A stretch of 64,000 nucleotides of DNA from Poriferisodalis sp026713105 (GCA_965115995.1 OZ220472.1:2418001-2482000), one strand, 5' to 3'; counted from the stretch's first letter, positions 20,340 to 29,960 are shown. Translations and numbers: made by a program. The notes: generated from the sequence alone by a model not told the origin.

Positions 20340-21157
20340 CGGCTCGTCACCTGTTCGGCGTGGTCGCTGCTCTCTTGGCCCGTGGATCGGGGGCCTGCGC
20401 TTTCGTATTCGGCCCGGCGTGCTGCAAGCAACTCTTCGAGGGCTGCTTCTTCGGCGAGCTCTTCGAGGCGCAGCACCCGGTAGCGGTGAATGCCGATCCA
20501 CAGCGCCACCACCGTGAAGGTGGCCCAGGAATACAACAGCGTCCAGTACATCTCACCGGTGTAGTTGCGGGCACCCCCGGGCCCGAGTTCCAAGCTGGCC
20601 TCTTGATGCAGCGTGCGCCACCAGTCCACGGAATAGTGGACGATGGGCAGGTTGACGACCGCGATGAGCGCCATAACCGCCGAACGGCGCGCACGCGAGC
20701 GCGACTCGGCCGGGAGCCGGCGCAGCGCCAAGTACCCCAAGTAGGTCACGAACAGCAGCACGGTGGTGGTCAATCGGGCATCCCACTGCCAGTAGGCGCC
20801 CCAGGTCACCTTCCCCCACAGCGAGCCGGTCATCAGGGTGAGCGCAGTGAAGATCACACCGAGCTCGGCGCAGGCGCCGGCCACGCGGTCCCAGTGGCGC
20901 GCCTGGCGGTCCGCGATCACCCCCTGCGAACCACCGGCCCCGCTGCGGGTTCGCCACAGGACACGTGCGCTGGCGAACGCAGTCAGCACGAAGCTCCCGT
21001 ACGCCACCCAGATGGACGGCACGTGCACGTACATCAGCCGAACGGCGTCGCCCTGCACTTCGTCGGCAGGCGAGGTCCACAGAGCCAAGATCGCCATCAC
21101 CGCTGCCGCGGCCAGCGCGACGGCACCCAGCACCCTGGTCGCCAGGCTGCCGGTCAT
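20336..21157 (-). CDS. ccmC: CcmC haem-handling membrane protein
   Basis: 273 residues with six predicted helices. It has the tryptophan-rich WWD motif WGKVTWGAYWQWDARLT and conserved His residues (MYVHVPSIW, LPIVHYSVDWWRTLHQ). CcmC loads haem onto CcmE. The C-terminus has a charged extension of about 40 residues (LEELAEEAALEELLAARRAE). The stop overlaps the ccmD start. Confidence 0.95.
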   Translation of the reverse strand: MTGSLATRVLGAVALAAAAVMAILALWTSPADEVQGDAVRLMYVHVPSIWVAYGSFVLTAFASARVLWRTRSGAGGSQGVIADRQARHWDRVAGACAELGVIFTALTLMTGSLWGKVTWGAYWQWDARLTTTVLLFVTYLGYLALRRLPAESRSRARRSAVMALIAVVNLPIVHYSVDWWRTLHQEASLELGPGGARNYTGEMYWTLLYSWATFTVVALWIGIHRYRVLRLEELAEEAALEELLAARRAEYESAGPRSTGQESSDHAEQVTSR

Positions 21158-21201
21158 CGACGGTGACCCTGCTCGCTGCGCCTGCTAACAATGGTCATGG
21201 C

Positions 21202-21906
21202 TCAGGCGTCCTCCAGCAGCGGTCCGGCCGCCGCCCAGCCCACTGCGATGTAGGTAACCAGCACCACCGCCAGCAGTGCAGTCCAGCTCCAGCCTTGGTC
21301 GGCGCTGGTCCCGAGCGCCACGTCGAACGCCCGGGTTCCGGCCAAGAGCACCGGTGCTGCCACCGGGATCAGCAGCAGCGGGAGCAGGGTATCCGCCGAC
21401 CGCAGACCTACCGTCATCGCCCCGTACAGCGCGCCGCAGACTGCGAACGCAGCGGTACCGCACAGCCCCGCAGCCACGATCAGCAGCCAGTCCTCGACCG
21501 TCACCGAGAACAGCACCAGCAGGCCTACAGCGGCGAAAACGCCGACCACCATGGATTGCAGCGCCAACGCCGTCGCCTTGCCCCACAGGATGGCGGCGGG
21601 AGCGAGCCCGCCGAGGCGCAAGGCGTCGAGATTCCCGCCTTCGGCTTCGATATCGAAGCTGCGCTTCGACCCGAGCACGGCCCCAAAGAGCACGGCCACC
21701 CAGAACAGACCTCCTGCCCCAGCACCCAGCAGAGTCGGATTCGCGTCGAACGCAAATGCGAAGACGACCAGCACCAGCAGCACCGTCGGGACGATCTGGA
21801 CGAGGGTGACGCGGGACCGCCACTCGATCGTCAAGTCCTTGCGGCAGACGAGCCAGATCTCACGCAGCATCGTTCGGACCGATCGTGGGCGTCGCGGGCG
21901 AGCCAT
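21202..21906 (-). CDS. ccmB: CcmB ABC permease of the haem/CcmE release complex
   Basis: 234 residues from 21906; an ATG at 21870 (MLREIWLVCRKDLTIEWR) would reduce the overlap with ccmA and fits the family N-terminus well. Six hydrophobic segments and the typical FDIEAEGGNLDALRL cytoplasmic loop are visible. With CcmA it uses ATP to release holo-CcmE from CcmC/D. Confidence 0.92.
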   Translation of the reverse strand: MARPRRPRSVRTMLREIWLVCRKDLTIEWRSRVTLVQIVPTVLLVLVVFAFAFDANPTLLGAGAGGLFWVAVLFGAVLGSKRSFDIEAEGGNLDALRLGGLAPAAILWGKATALALQSMVVGVFAAVGLLVLFSVTVEDWLLIVAAGLCGTAAFAVCGALYGAMTVGLRSADTLLPLLLIPVAAPVLLAGTRAFDVALGTSADQGWSWTALLAVVLVTYIAVGWAAAGPLLEDA

Positions 21907-22537
21907 CCTCGATGCGACCGCCGGCCAGCAGAACCTGCCGAGCCGCCGCGCCGGCGCGGCCCACTTCGTGCGTTGCGAACATCACCGTGGCACCCGCCCC
22001 GACGGCGTCGGACAGCAAGTCGTCGAGCGCGTCCCGGTTCGAGCTGTCGAGGCCGGCGTGCGGCTCGTCGAGCAGCCACAGCCGGGGGCGCGCGATGGTC
22101 AGGCATGCCAGCGCCACCCGCCGCTGCTGACCTTCAGACAGCCGTCGGATGGCAACCGCACCGAGCCGGCCGCCGATCCCGAATCGTTCGACCGCTGCTG
22201 ACACCTCGGCGGGAGCCGCACTGTGCAATTCGGCGCAGTGCCGCACCTGATCGTTGACCCTCAGATCGCCATACAGCGGCGCCCGATGTCCCAGCAATCC
22301 GACGTGACGCCGTACCGAGCGACGATCAGCTCGCAGGTCGAAACCCAGCACCTCAGCTCGCGCGCCCCGCACGGGCACAAGTCCTGCACATGCCCGCAGC
22401 AACGTGCTCTTGCCAGCGCCATTGGGACCTCGCAGGCAGACCATCTCGCCGGCTTGCACGCTGAGGTCCACTCCCGCTAATGCAGGAAAGCGGTCCAACA
22501 GGGCCACGACGCCCTCGAAGGAAACGGCAGCTCCCAC
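21860..22537 (-). CDS. ccmA: CcmA ABC ATPase
   Basis: 225 residues with Walker A (GPNGAGKST), a signature motif (LSEGQQRRVALA), Walker B (LWLLDEPHAGLD) and switch His (ATHEVG). It is the first gene of the ccm cluster in transcription order and overlaps ccmB. It drives release of haem-CcmE together with CcmB. Confidence 0.93.
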   Translation of the reverse strand: MGAAVSFEGVVALLDRFPALAGVDLSVQAGEMVCLRGPNGAGKSTLLRACAGLVPVRGARAEVLGFDLRADRRSVRRHVGLLGHRAPLYGDLRVNDQVRHCAELHSAAPAEVSAAVERFGIGGRLGAVAIRRLSEGQQRRVALACLTIARPRLWLLDEPHAGLDSSNRDALDDLLSDAVGAGATVMFATHEVGRAGAAARQVLLAGGRIEDGSPATPTIGPNDAA

Positions 22538-22622
22538 GGAGCATCAAGGCTACGGGTGGGCTCGCCGCAGGCCTTGCGGAAGGTGCAGGCGCACCGTCTC
22601 GCGACAGTGCGGGCACCAGCAC

Positions 22623-22841
22623 TTACGACGTAGCAACCACCGCGAGCACATCGCCTTCAGCGACGGAGTCGCCCTCTGCTACGTGCATCTCGGCCAGCGT
22701 GCCGTTCTCGGGCGCCGTGACCGGAATCTCCATCTTCATGGACTCGAGGATGATCAATTCGTCACCCTCTGCGACGGTGGTACCCACCTCGGCGACCACT
22801 TTCCACACTGTGGCGGTCAGCTCTGCTCGAACGTCCAGCAC
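22623..22841 (-). CDS. Biotin/lipoyl-attachment carrier protein
   Basis: 72 residues forming a single biotinyl domain with the attachment motif ILESMKMEIPV, whose Lys would carry biotin. Free-standing carriers of this length occur in actinobacteria beside acyl-CoA carboxylase systems, and the mycobacterial one (TB7.3) is next to pdtaS. Here pdtaS is 16 kb away. The carboxylase partner is not in the window. It lies 85 bp before the ccm cluster on the same strand. Confidence 0.88.
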   Translation of the reverse strand: MLDVRAELTATVWKVVAEVGTTVAEGDELIILESMKMEIPVTAPENGTLAEMHVAEGDSVAEGDVLAVVATS

Positions 22842-23004
22842 GTCGTTGCTCCTCCAGAAGTCTCGGGCTCACGGCCGGCGCCAAGCTAACCGCGCGAGCC
22901 GGCAGGTGTGCTCGCAACTGCCGCTGCGCCCACTCATGGTGCGCCGCAGTGATGTCTGTGAAATCCTCGAACGTTCGCGCGCTTACCGGTACTGTCGGCA
23001 CACG

Positions 23005-23898
23005 GTGTTCTTCATCGTGCTCGTGACAATCATCGGACTTGGCCTCGGGTTTGCTGTCGCCCTCGTCACGGGCGGCACGCCGCGCGAGATCTTCAGCAGG
23101 CTTCGAGCGGTGCACATCCACTACTGGCCCGTTCTGGCCTTGGGAGCAGTGCTGTCGCTCGCTGTCGGGCTGGACACCAACATGCTCGCGGGCAGGTTCG
23201 CGCTCGGCATCTCATTGGCGTTGCTGCTCGCCGTCGGCCTTCTCAACCGGCACATCACCGGTGCAAGCGTCGCTGCGGTCGGCATCGCCGCGAATCTCGG
23301 TGTGCTCCTCGTGAACGGCTACGTGCCGGTGAGCGAAGGCGCTGTCGTGGCCGCAGGGATCATCGACTTCGACGGACTCGACCGCGTGCTGCTCGGTGCG
23401 GCACGGCGGTGGTCAGACGAAGCGACGATCGCCGCGTGGCTGGGCAGTGCGATCCCGCTCGCGCCGCTGAAGGACGTCATCACGCTGGGCGATCTGGTGA
23501 CCGCCGCCGGGTTGGCCAACGTCGGATTCCGGCTGATGTGGCCCGCAACGAGGGCCCTCAGTCGGCTGGAGGCGGTCTCGCAGCACGATTTCGACGACTA
23601 CGAGAGCGCAGTCGTGCTGAGGCCAGCAGCACAGCCCACGACTCTGGAGCACGCGCCGCTCGTGGGCGCAGCCACTGCAACACCCGCAGCGATGCCGGCA
23701 CCGACGGCTCCCGCTGCCGCACCGAGTCCTGAGCCGGCACACGCTGAGCCCGCCTGGGCGTCGCGTGTCGAGCCGGCACCATGGCCGGCTCCTGCCCCGT
23801 GGCCCCGAGAGCCATCGCCCGACGAGTCCCCGGCGGCCCGCCGAGCCTCAAGCGACGAGCCGACCGAGAGCCACGATCCGCAGCTGTTCGGAGCCTGA
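23005..23898 (+). CDS. DUF5317-like membrane protein with Pro/Ala-rich tail
   Basis: About 297 residues from the GTG at 23005; an ATG at 22936 in the same frame adds 23 polar residues. Five or six hydrophobic segments fill residues 1-170 (TIIGLGLGFAVALV, HYWPVLALGAVLSLAVG, GISLALLLAVGLLN). A long disordered tail rich in Ala, Pro and Glu follows. The layout and the RLRAVHIHYWPVL region suggest the actinobacterial DUF5317 family, whose function is unknown. No partner genes point to a role. Confidence 0.6.
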   Translation: MFFIVLVTIIGLGLGFAVALVTGGTPREIFSRLRAVHIHYWPVLALGAVLSLAVGLDTNMLAGRFALGISLALLLAVGLLNRHITGASVAAVGIAANLGVLLVNGYVPVSEGAVVAAGIIDFDGLDRVLLGAARRWSDEATIAAWLGSAIPLAPLKDVITLGDLVTAAGLANVGFRLMWPATRALSRLEAVSQHDFDDYESAVVLRPAAQPTTLEHAPLVGAATATPAAMPAPTAPAAAPSPEPAHAEPAWASRVEPAPWPAPAPWPREPSPDESPAARRASSDEPTESHDPQLFGA

Positions 23899-23927
23899 AC
23901 GCCACAGCGTGCCGAGATAATGGGGCC

Positions 23928-24266
23928 GTGGCCGACGCCGGGGAGTCTCATCAGCGCACGGCAGGCAGCCCCACGGGCGCCGACGGCGAGACTGGCCAGC
24001 AGTTCGACGACGTCGTGGCCCGACGAGCGCGGCTGAAGCGGATCACCAGCCTGGGGCAGCGGACCGGGTACGGCCTCTACGTGGGCTCGCTCATCTGCGG
24101 TGCCATCGGCATCCGCTGGGGATACACCCCGCTGCTGACCACTCTGATTGCAGTGGCGCTCGTGGTCGGCTCGATGCTGCTCGCACCCACCATCGTCATG
24201 AGCCACGGCATCAAGGCCGCCGAGCGCGAAGAGCGCCGGGCAGCTGAAGCCGGATCGACTGAGTAG
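23928..24266 (+). CDS. Small two-helix membrane protein
   Basis: 112 residues from a GTG. A hydrophilic N-terminus (QQFDDVVARRARLKRI) precedes two helices (GLYVGSLICGAIGI and TLIAVALVVGSMLLAPTIV) and a charged C-terminus (AAEREERRAAEAG). Not recognised beyond its topology. It lies 29 bp after the previous gene and 11 bp before the CoA-transferase gene, so probably in the same transcript. Confidence 0.6.
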   Translation: MADAGESHQRTAGSPTGADGETGQQFDDVVARRARLKRITSLGQRTGYGLYVGSLICGAIGIRWGYTPLLTTLIAVALVVGSMLLAPTIVMSHGIKAAEREERRAAEAGSTE

Positions 24267-24277
24267 GCCAGGATCAC

Positions 24278-25513
24278 ATGCCAGAAACTGCCAGTACCGC
24301 CGCGGCCGCCAAGGAATCGGCCGGCGCCCTTGACGGCATACGCATCGTCGATCTCACGACCGTGCTGATGGGGCCGATGGCATGCCGCATGCTGGGCGAT
24401 CACGGCGCCGATGTCATCAGGGTGGAATCGCTGGACGGCGACTCCACGCGCAACGGTCTTCCTGCCCGATCCGCGGGCATGTCCGGCTTCAGTCTCAATA
24501 TCCAGCGCAACAAGCGCTCGCTGGCGCTGGACCTCAAGTCGGCAGCCGGGAAGGCGGCCATGCAGCGCTTGCTGGCGAGCTCCGACGTGCTGGTCACCAA
24601 CATGCGAGCGGCTGCGCTCGAACGCCTCGGCCTCGGCGCCGATGCGCTGCGATCACAGCACCCGCACCTCATCTGCTGTCGGGCGAACGGGTATGGCAGC
24701 GGCGGTCCGTACCGGGACAAGGCGGCGTACGACGACGCCATCCAAGCAGCCTCAGGCCTGTCGAATCTGATCGGTCGCATCGCGGGCGAACCCGGCTTCG
24801 TGCCGGCCGTGGTCGCCGACAAGGTCACGGGGCTCCATGTCGTCGAAGCCGTGCTCGCGGCCCTGTTTCACCGGGAGCGAACCGGCATGGCGCAATCCAT
24901 CGAAGTGCCCATGTTCGAGACGATGGTGGCGTTCAACCTGGTGGAGCACTATCGCGGCGCCGTGTTCGAGCCGCCTGAGGGACCGTTCGGGTACGACCGA
25001 TTGCTCACACCGCACCGACGTCCGTACCCGACTGCCGACGGCTGGGTCTGCCTGCTGCCCTACAACGACGCGCAGTACCGGGCGTTCTTCGCGTTCGTCG
25101 ATCGACCCGATCTGGCCTCGGATCCACGCTTTGCGGATCACAACTCCCGGATTGCGCACATCGACGACCTGTACGCGCTGTTCGGGCAGCTCTCGGTGCG
25201 TCGCACGACAGATGAGTGGATCGGGTACTGCGACGAGCACTCGATCCCGGCCGCACGGGTCATGGATCTCGCAGATCTCGATGCGGATCCGCAGTTGGCT
25301 GCCGTCGGTTTGGTGAGCATCGCCGAGCATCCCACCGAAGGCTCGTACCGATACGTGGCAGACCCGGTCGTGTATTCGGCGACGCCGACGCGTCTGCGCC
25401 GTCATGCGCCACTGCTGGGCGAGCACGCAGTCGAGATTCTCAGCGAGCTGGGTTACGACCCCAGCGAGATCGACGCCCTGCGCGATGAGGGCGTCATCGT
25501 GGAGCCGAGCTAG
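24278..25513 (+). CDS. CaiB/BaiF-family (class III) CoA-transferase
   Basis: 411 residues from an ATG preceded by AGGA. It has the family's N-terminal block (GIRIVDLTTVLMGPMACRML, GADVIRVES) and the catalytic Asp in AAYDDAIQAASGL, followed by the MFETMVAFNLVEHY region. These enzymes move CoA between carboxylic acids via an aspartyl-CoA thioester; the acyl substrate is not evident. Two crotonases lie 4 kb downstream on the same strand, which loosely suggests acyl-CoA catabolism. Confidence 0.93.
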   Translation: MPETASTAAAAKESAGALDGIRIVDLTTVLMGPMACRMLGDHGADVIRVESLDGDSTRNGLPARSAGMSGFSLNIQRNKRSLALDLKSAAGKAAMQRLLASSDVLVTNMRAAALERLGLGADALRSQHPHLICCRANGYGSGGPYRDKAAYDDAIQAASGLSNLIGRIAGEPGFVPAVVADKVTGLHVVEAVLAALFHRERTGMAQSIEVPMFETMVAFNLVEHYRGAVFEPPEGPFGYDRLLTPHRRPYPTADGWVCLLPYNDAQYRAFFAFVDRPDLASDPRFADHNSRIAHIDDLYALFGQLSVRRTTDEWIGYCDEHSIPAARVMDLADLDADPQLAAVGLVSIAEHPTEGSYRYVADPVVYSATPTRLRRHAPLLGEHAVEILSELGYDPSEIDALRDEGVIVEPS

Positions 25514-25857
25514 CCGCTGCGCCCGCCAATGCCTTGCTTCAAGGCGCTGATAGCAGCGTCTCGAACCGGTATGAACGCAACGAGAACGATGGCCGTCGCT
25601 ACGTCCATGCCAAAGCGGCCCAGCGACAGCACTTCCATGTTCGTACCGAACCCGAGGCCGAGCACATCGTTCGCACCGTTGATCTGCGAAATCAACACGA
25701 ACAGGTACGCCCAGATCAGATTCAGATTGCCGCCGATGATCGGGATGGACTTCAGCGTGTCGTTCACTTTGATCGTGTCGAGAACACTGTCCACAACCAC
25801 CATCGCACCCTGGAACACCATGCCCAGAATGATCAGTGTCAGGATTGTCGCCATCAT
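25510..25857 (-). CDS. Hypothetical membrane protein
   Basis: 115 residues from the ATG at 25857, with the ribosome binding sequence AAGGGGGT upstream. Three to four hydrophobic segments (ILTLIILGMVFQGAMVVV, LIWAYLFVLISQI, VATAIVLVAFIPV) leave little soluble sequence. The 3' end overlaps the CoA-transferase 3' end by four bases (convergent). Family not recognised. Confidence 0.6.
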   Translation of the reverse strand: MMATILTLIILGMVFQGAMVVVDSVLDTIKVNDTLKSIPIIGGNLNLIWAYLFVLISQINGANDVLGLGFGTNMEVLSLGRFGMDVATAIVLVAFIPVRDAAISALKQGIGGRSG

Positions 25858-26058
25858 GCCAATCGACCCCCTTAGGTCGGCAGTTCGGCTGAAGTTGCCG
25901 TCCGCCCCCGCAGGCGGCAACCACGTCACACACTAGTCAAGATCATTGCGTTTTCGTGACAATTCTGTGACAGTCCTGCACATCGTTGTGAAACATCGCG
26001 GGGCCTGGAGCCGCCCGGACTCGGCCGCCGGCGGAGCGCGCCGGTAGCTTTGCCGCAC
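25858..26058. promoter_or_regulatory. Divergent intergenic region between membrane protein and valS
   Basis: 200 bp separating divergently transcribed genes, so promoters for both should lie here. The stretch at 25930-25990 is lower in GC (CAAGATCATTGCGTTTTCGTG and following). No T-box-like leader is apparent before valS, and I could not place -35/-10 boxes confidently. Confidence 0.4.
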
Positions 26059-28692
26059 ATGACGCAGGTGCCCGAACGGCCCACCGTCGACGGGCTCGAG
26101 GCCAAGTGGTCCCAGCGCTGGGAATCCAGCGGCGTGTACCGCTTCGATCGCACCGCAACCCGCGACCAGGTGTTCAGCATCGACACCCCGCCGCCGACGG
26201 TGAGCGGCTCGCTGCACATGGGTCACGTGTTCAGCTACACCCACACCGACAACATCGCCCGCTACCGGCGCATGGCCGGCTACGAGGTCTTCTACCCGAT
26301 GGGCTGGGACGACAACGGTCTGCCCACCGAACGCCGCGTCCAGAATTACTTCGGGGTGCGCTGCGACCCCTCGCTGCCCTACGACGAGAACTTCCAGCCG
26401 CCGGCCGACGGCGGTGATCCCAAAGCGGTGGAAGCCCGCGGCGAGCTGGCGATCTCGCGGCGCAACTTCATCGAGCTGTGCCATGTGCTGACCGCGCAAG
26501 ACGAGCATGCGTTCGAGGCGTTGTGGCGCCAGCTCGGGCTCAGCGTGGACTGGTCGATGACCTACGCCACCATCGACGAGCGCTGCCAGCGGGTCGCGCA
26601 GCGTGCGTTCCTGGGAAACCTCGAACGCGGCGAGGCGTACCAGATCGAGGCGCCCTCGCTGTGGGACGTCACCTTCGGCACAGCGGTGGCCCAAGCCGAG
26701 CTCGAAGACCGGGAACGGCCGGGCGCGTACCACCGCATCGCCTTCCATCGCGTCGATTCCCACGGCACCCGCAATGGCACCATCGAGATCGAGACGACCC
26801 GGCCCGAATTGCTGGCCGCCTGCGTTGCACTGGTGGCGCACCCCGATGACGAGCGCTACCAGCCCCTGTTCGGCTCGACCGTGCGCACGCCGCTGTTCGA
26901 TGTCGAGGTGCCGGTCATGGCGCACAAGCTGGCCGAACCCGACAAGGGCACCGGCATCGCCATGATCTGCACGTTCGGCGACACCACCGATGTGACGTGG
27001 TGGCGCGAGCTGGACTTGGGGGTCCGGGCGATCGTGGATCGCCGGGGCCGCATCACCGCCGAGCCGCCGCAGGGCATCGACACGCCTGCTGGTCGCGAGG
27101 CGTATGCACGCCTGGCCGGCAAGGCCGTGGGCGGCGCTCGCAACGCAACGGTGGAGCTGCTGCGCGACTCCGGCGAGCTCATCGGCGAGCCGCGCCCGAT
27201 CACCCATGCGGTGAAGTTCTTCGAGAAGGGCGACCGGCCGCTCGAGATCGTCTCGAGCCGCCAGTGGTACATCCGCAACGGCGGTCGCGACACCGATCTG
27301 CGCGATGCGCTCATTGCCCGCGGCTCGGAGATGACGTGGCATCCGCCCTACATGCAGGGCCGCTACACGAACTGGATCGAGGGCCTGAGCGGCGACTGGC
27401 TGATCAGCCGCCAGCGCTACTTCGGGGTGCCGATACCGCTGTGGTACTCACTCGACGACAACGGCGAGCCGGTCTGGGAACGGCCGCTCGTGCCCGACGA
27501 CGAGGCCCTGCCCGTCGATCCGAGCAGCGACGTGCCAGCCGGCTACGGCGAGTCTCAGCGAGGCCAGCCGGGGGGCTTCATCGGCGATCACGATGTGATG
27601 GACACCTGGGCAACGTCGTCGCTGACGCCCCAGATCGCCTGCGGGTGGAGCGAGGACACCGACCTGTGGGAGCGGACCTACCCCATGGACATGCGCCCGC
27701 AGGCGCACGACATCATCCGGACCTGGCTGTTCTCGACGGCGGTGCGCAGCCATCTCGGCGAAGACTGCGCTCCGTGGCGGCACTGTGCGCTGTCGGGCTG
27801 GATCCTCGACCCCGACCGCAAGAAGATGTCCAAGTCGAAGGGCAACGTGGTGACGCCGGTGGATCTGCTCGACACCTACGGCGCCGACGCCGTGCGCTAC
27901 TGGGCGGCCAACGGTCGGCCCGGCACCGACACCGCCTTCGACGAAGGCCAGATGAAGATCGGACGGCGCCTGGCGATCAAGCTGCTGAACGCGGCCAAGT
28001 TCGCCCTGACGCTCTCGGGCGGGGCGATGCCGGCAGATGCAGCGAGCCCAGGCGACAACGACGGCGCCGTCCGCAATCCGCTGGACGCGGCATTGCTGGG
28101 CGAGCTTGCCGAGTTGGTGCGCGTGGCCACTGACGCGTTCGAGAAATTCGACTACGCACGGGCCCTCGAGCGTTCCGAGCAGTTCTTCTGGCGCTTCACC
28201 GACGATTACGTGGAGCTGGCGAAGGGCCGGGCGTACGGCGGGCAGGGCGACGAGGCAGCCGCAGACGCACACCTCACGCTCACGGTCACGCTCGACGTGC
28301 TGCTGCGGCTGTTCGCACCATTCCTGCCGTTCGTCACCGAGGAGATCTGGTCGTGGTGGCGGCCCGAGTCTGTGCACGGGGCCCGCTGGCCCGAGCCGGC
28401 CGAGATCGACGGGCTGATTTGGGGCGACGCCACCGGCGCTTTCGAACTCACCGCGTCAGTGCTCAGCGAGGTACGCCGGGCCAAGACCGAGGCTCGACGC
28501 AGCTTGCGGGTGCCCGCCGAACAGGTGACGGTCAGTGCGTCGGGTGCTGACATCGACGTGCTGTCGGGGACGCAGCTCGACGTGATCGACGCAGGGCGGA
28601 TCGAGAATCTGACCTTCGTGACCGACGATGAGCTGACACACCCGGTGGTCCGCGTCGTGCTGGCCCCCGATGAGGCGCAGGCCAAGAGCTGA
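26059..28692 (+). CDS. valS: Valyl-tRNA synthetase
   Basis: 877 residues from the ATG at 26059, full length for the family. It is a class Ia synthetase with the HIGH-type motif HMGH in TVSGSLHMGHVFSYTHTD, the editing (CP1) domain with TTRPELLAACVAL, and the KMSKS loop (KKMSKSKGNVV). It charges tRNA-Val with valine in the cytosol and edits mis-activated threonine. The anticodon-binding region follows (FEKFDYARALERSEQFFW). No long C-terminal coiled coil is seen. Confidence 0.97.
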   Translation: MTQVPERPTVDGLEAKWSQRWESSGVYRFDRTATRDQVFSIDTPPPTVSGSLHMGHVFSYTHTDNIARYRRMAGYEVFYPMGWDDNGLPTERRVQNYFGVRCDPSLPYDENFQPPADGGDPKAVEARGELAISRRNFIELCHVLTAQDEHAFEALWRQLGLSVDWSMTYATIDERCQRVAQRAFLGNLERGEAYQIEAPSLWDVTFGTAVAQAELEDRERPGAYHRIAFHRVDSHGTRNGTIEIETTRPELLAACVALVAHPDDERYQPLFGSTVRTPLFDVEVPVMAHKLAEPDKGTGIAMICTFGDTTDVTWWRELDLGVRAIVDRRGRITAEPPQGIDTPAGREAYARLAGKAVGGARNATVELLRDSGELIGEPRPITHAVKFFEKGDRPLEIVSSRQWYIRNGGRDTDLRDALIARGSEMTWHPPYMQGRYTNWIEGLSGDWLISRQRYFGVPIPLWYSLDDNGEPVWERPLVPDDEALPVDPSSDVPAGYGESQRGQPGGFIGDHDVMDTWATSSLTPQIACGWSEDTDLWERTYPMDMRPQAHDIIRTWLFSTAVRSHLGEDCAPWRHCALSGWILDPDRKKMSKSKGNVVTPVDLLDTYGADAVRYWAANGRPGTDTAFDEGQMKIGRRLAIKLLNAAKFALTLSGGAMPADAASPGDNDGAVRNPLDAALLGELAELVRVATDAFEKFDYARALERSEQFFWRFTDDYVELAKGRAYGGQGDEAAADAHLTLTVTLDVLLRLFAPFLPFVTEEIWSWWRPESVHGARWPEPAEIDGLIWGDATGAFELTASVLSEVRRAKTEARRSLRVPAEQVTVSASGADIDVLSGTQLDVIDAGRIENLTFVTDDELTHPVVRVVLAPDEAQAKS

Positions 28693-28696
28693 GAGG

Positions 28697-28723
28697 CTGA
28701 GCCAGACGGCGAGACGGGCTCAG
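28697..28723. terminator. Possible bidirectional terminator hairpin between valS and mscS
   Basis: A 7-bp stem (CTGAGCC 28697-28703 with GGCTCAG 28717-28723) lies between the convergent stop codons of valS and mscS, overlapping the mscS stop. It has no clear T-run. Its position favours a terminator. Confidence 0.4.
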
Positions 28724-29880
28724 AGGTCGGCGCCGTCGCCGTCTGCCTCTTCGGCACCCAACGGCGCAGCCGCCGTCTGGAAAGCGCCGACCGCCGGGGC
28801 GGCACTCTGGTCGGATGGCTCGCCGCTGCGCACCCACACCGTTCTCTGCGGGAAGGGGATCTCGATGCCGGCTTCGTCGAAGGCATCCTTGACTCGCTTG
28901 CGCAACAGGCGCGCCGTAGCCCACTGTTCGGAAGGCTCTGTCTTCACCATCACCCGGATGGTGACTGCGTCTGCGCCGAAGGCCTGCACGCCGACGACGG
29001 TGGGCTCCTCAAGCACCGTGGTGTTCTCACCCTGCTCGTGCCACACCGCATCGGCGACGCGCTTGATGATGTCCATGGCCGCGTCGAGGTCGGTGTCATA
29101 GGCGACGTCGAGGTCGAGCGGCACCCGGGCCCACAGCTGCGACATGTTGCCGACACGGGCAATCGCACCATTGGGCACATGCCAGACCGTGCCCGAGATG
29201 TCGCGCAGCCGGGTGGTCCGCAGCCCCACCGACTCCACGGTGCCGACTGCGTCGCCCAAGTCGACCACATCACCGACGCCGTACTGGTCTTCGATCAGCA
29301 TGAACACGCCCGTCAGCAGGTCCCGCACGAGCGACTGCGCGCCGAAGCCCACGGCGACGCCGATGATGCCGGCGCCTGCGATGAGCGGTCCGAGATTCAC
29401 GTCGAACTCGCCGAGCAGCATCATGAGCGCGACAGCCCAGATGATCGTGGTGGCGACGCTCTTGAACAGGGTTCCGAGCGTCTGGGCCCGTTGGCTGGCG
29501 CGCTCGGTGCGTTCCCGGAGCTGCTGCATTTTCGCCGCCAGCCGCTCGGGGTCCCACGACCTCCCCTCCTGGGCTGTCCGGGAGGCTTCGCTTTCCTCGG
29601 CGTGCTTCTTGTCGCTGGCGATGCGGTCCACCATGTGATCAATGGCGCGGCGCACGATCCGCCGGGCAATGATCGCCAGCAGCAAGATGACGAGGACCGT
29701 GAGCGGCTTGTCGACGATCCAGACCGACGCCGACGCAAAGCCATCGCTGCCCGTCCAGTCCAAGATGCGCTCGCAGACCCAGCTGGGCTCGGTGCCGCAC
29801 ACCTCCGTGCTGCGGCTGACCTCCAGCAGCGCCTCCACGGCGTCGGTAGCCGACTCAGCCTGTGCCAAGAGTTCAGTCAT
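28720..29880 (-). CDS. mscS: Small-conductance mechanosensitive channel (MscS family)
   Basis: 386 residues with N-terminal membrane segments (PLTVLVILLLAIIARRIV and IIWAVALMMLLGEF) separated by a charged, coiled-coil-like cytoplasmic loop (AAKMQQLRERTERASQRA). The pore helix and beta domain follow (IGVAVGFGAQSLVRDLLTG, YGVGDVVDLGDAVGTVESV). MscS channels release solutes upon hypo-osmotic shock. The C-terminal tail is Pro/Ala/acid-rich. Confidence 0.93.
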   Translation of the reverse strand: MTELLAQAESATDAVEALLEVSRSTEVCGTEPSWVCERILDWTGSDGFASASVWIVDKPLTVLVILLLAIIARRIVRRAIDHMVDRIASDKKHAEESEASRTAQEGRSWDPERLAAKMQQLRERTERASQRAQTLGTLFKSVATTIIWAVALMMLLGEFDVNLGPLIAGAGIIGVAVGFGAQSLVRDLLTGVFMLIEDQYGVGDVVDLGDAVGTVESVGLRTTRLRDISGTVWHVPNGAIARVGNMSQLWARVPLDLDVAYDTDLDAAMDIIKRVADAVWHEQGENTTVLEEPTVVGVQAFGADAVTIRVMVKTEPSEQWATARLLRKRVKDAFDEAGIEIPFPQRTVWVRSGEPSDQSAAPAVGAFQTAAAPLGAEEADGDGADL

Positions 29881-29960
29881 CGCGGCAGCCTAGAAGTCAG
29901 CCTCTCGGCCCTGTGTCCACGGCTCGGTGCCGTACGTCTCAGCCTCCTAGCATCGCCGCG

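Noticed and set aside
28691..28723. GAGAGGCTGAGCC resembling the left end of the MITE at 50071
   Set aside because: The match is limited to about ten bases, lacks the ATAGGYG part and a second end; it is better explained as a terminator hairpin.
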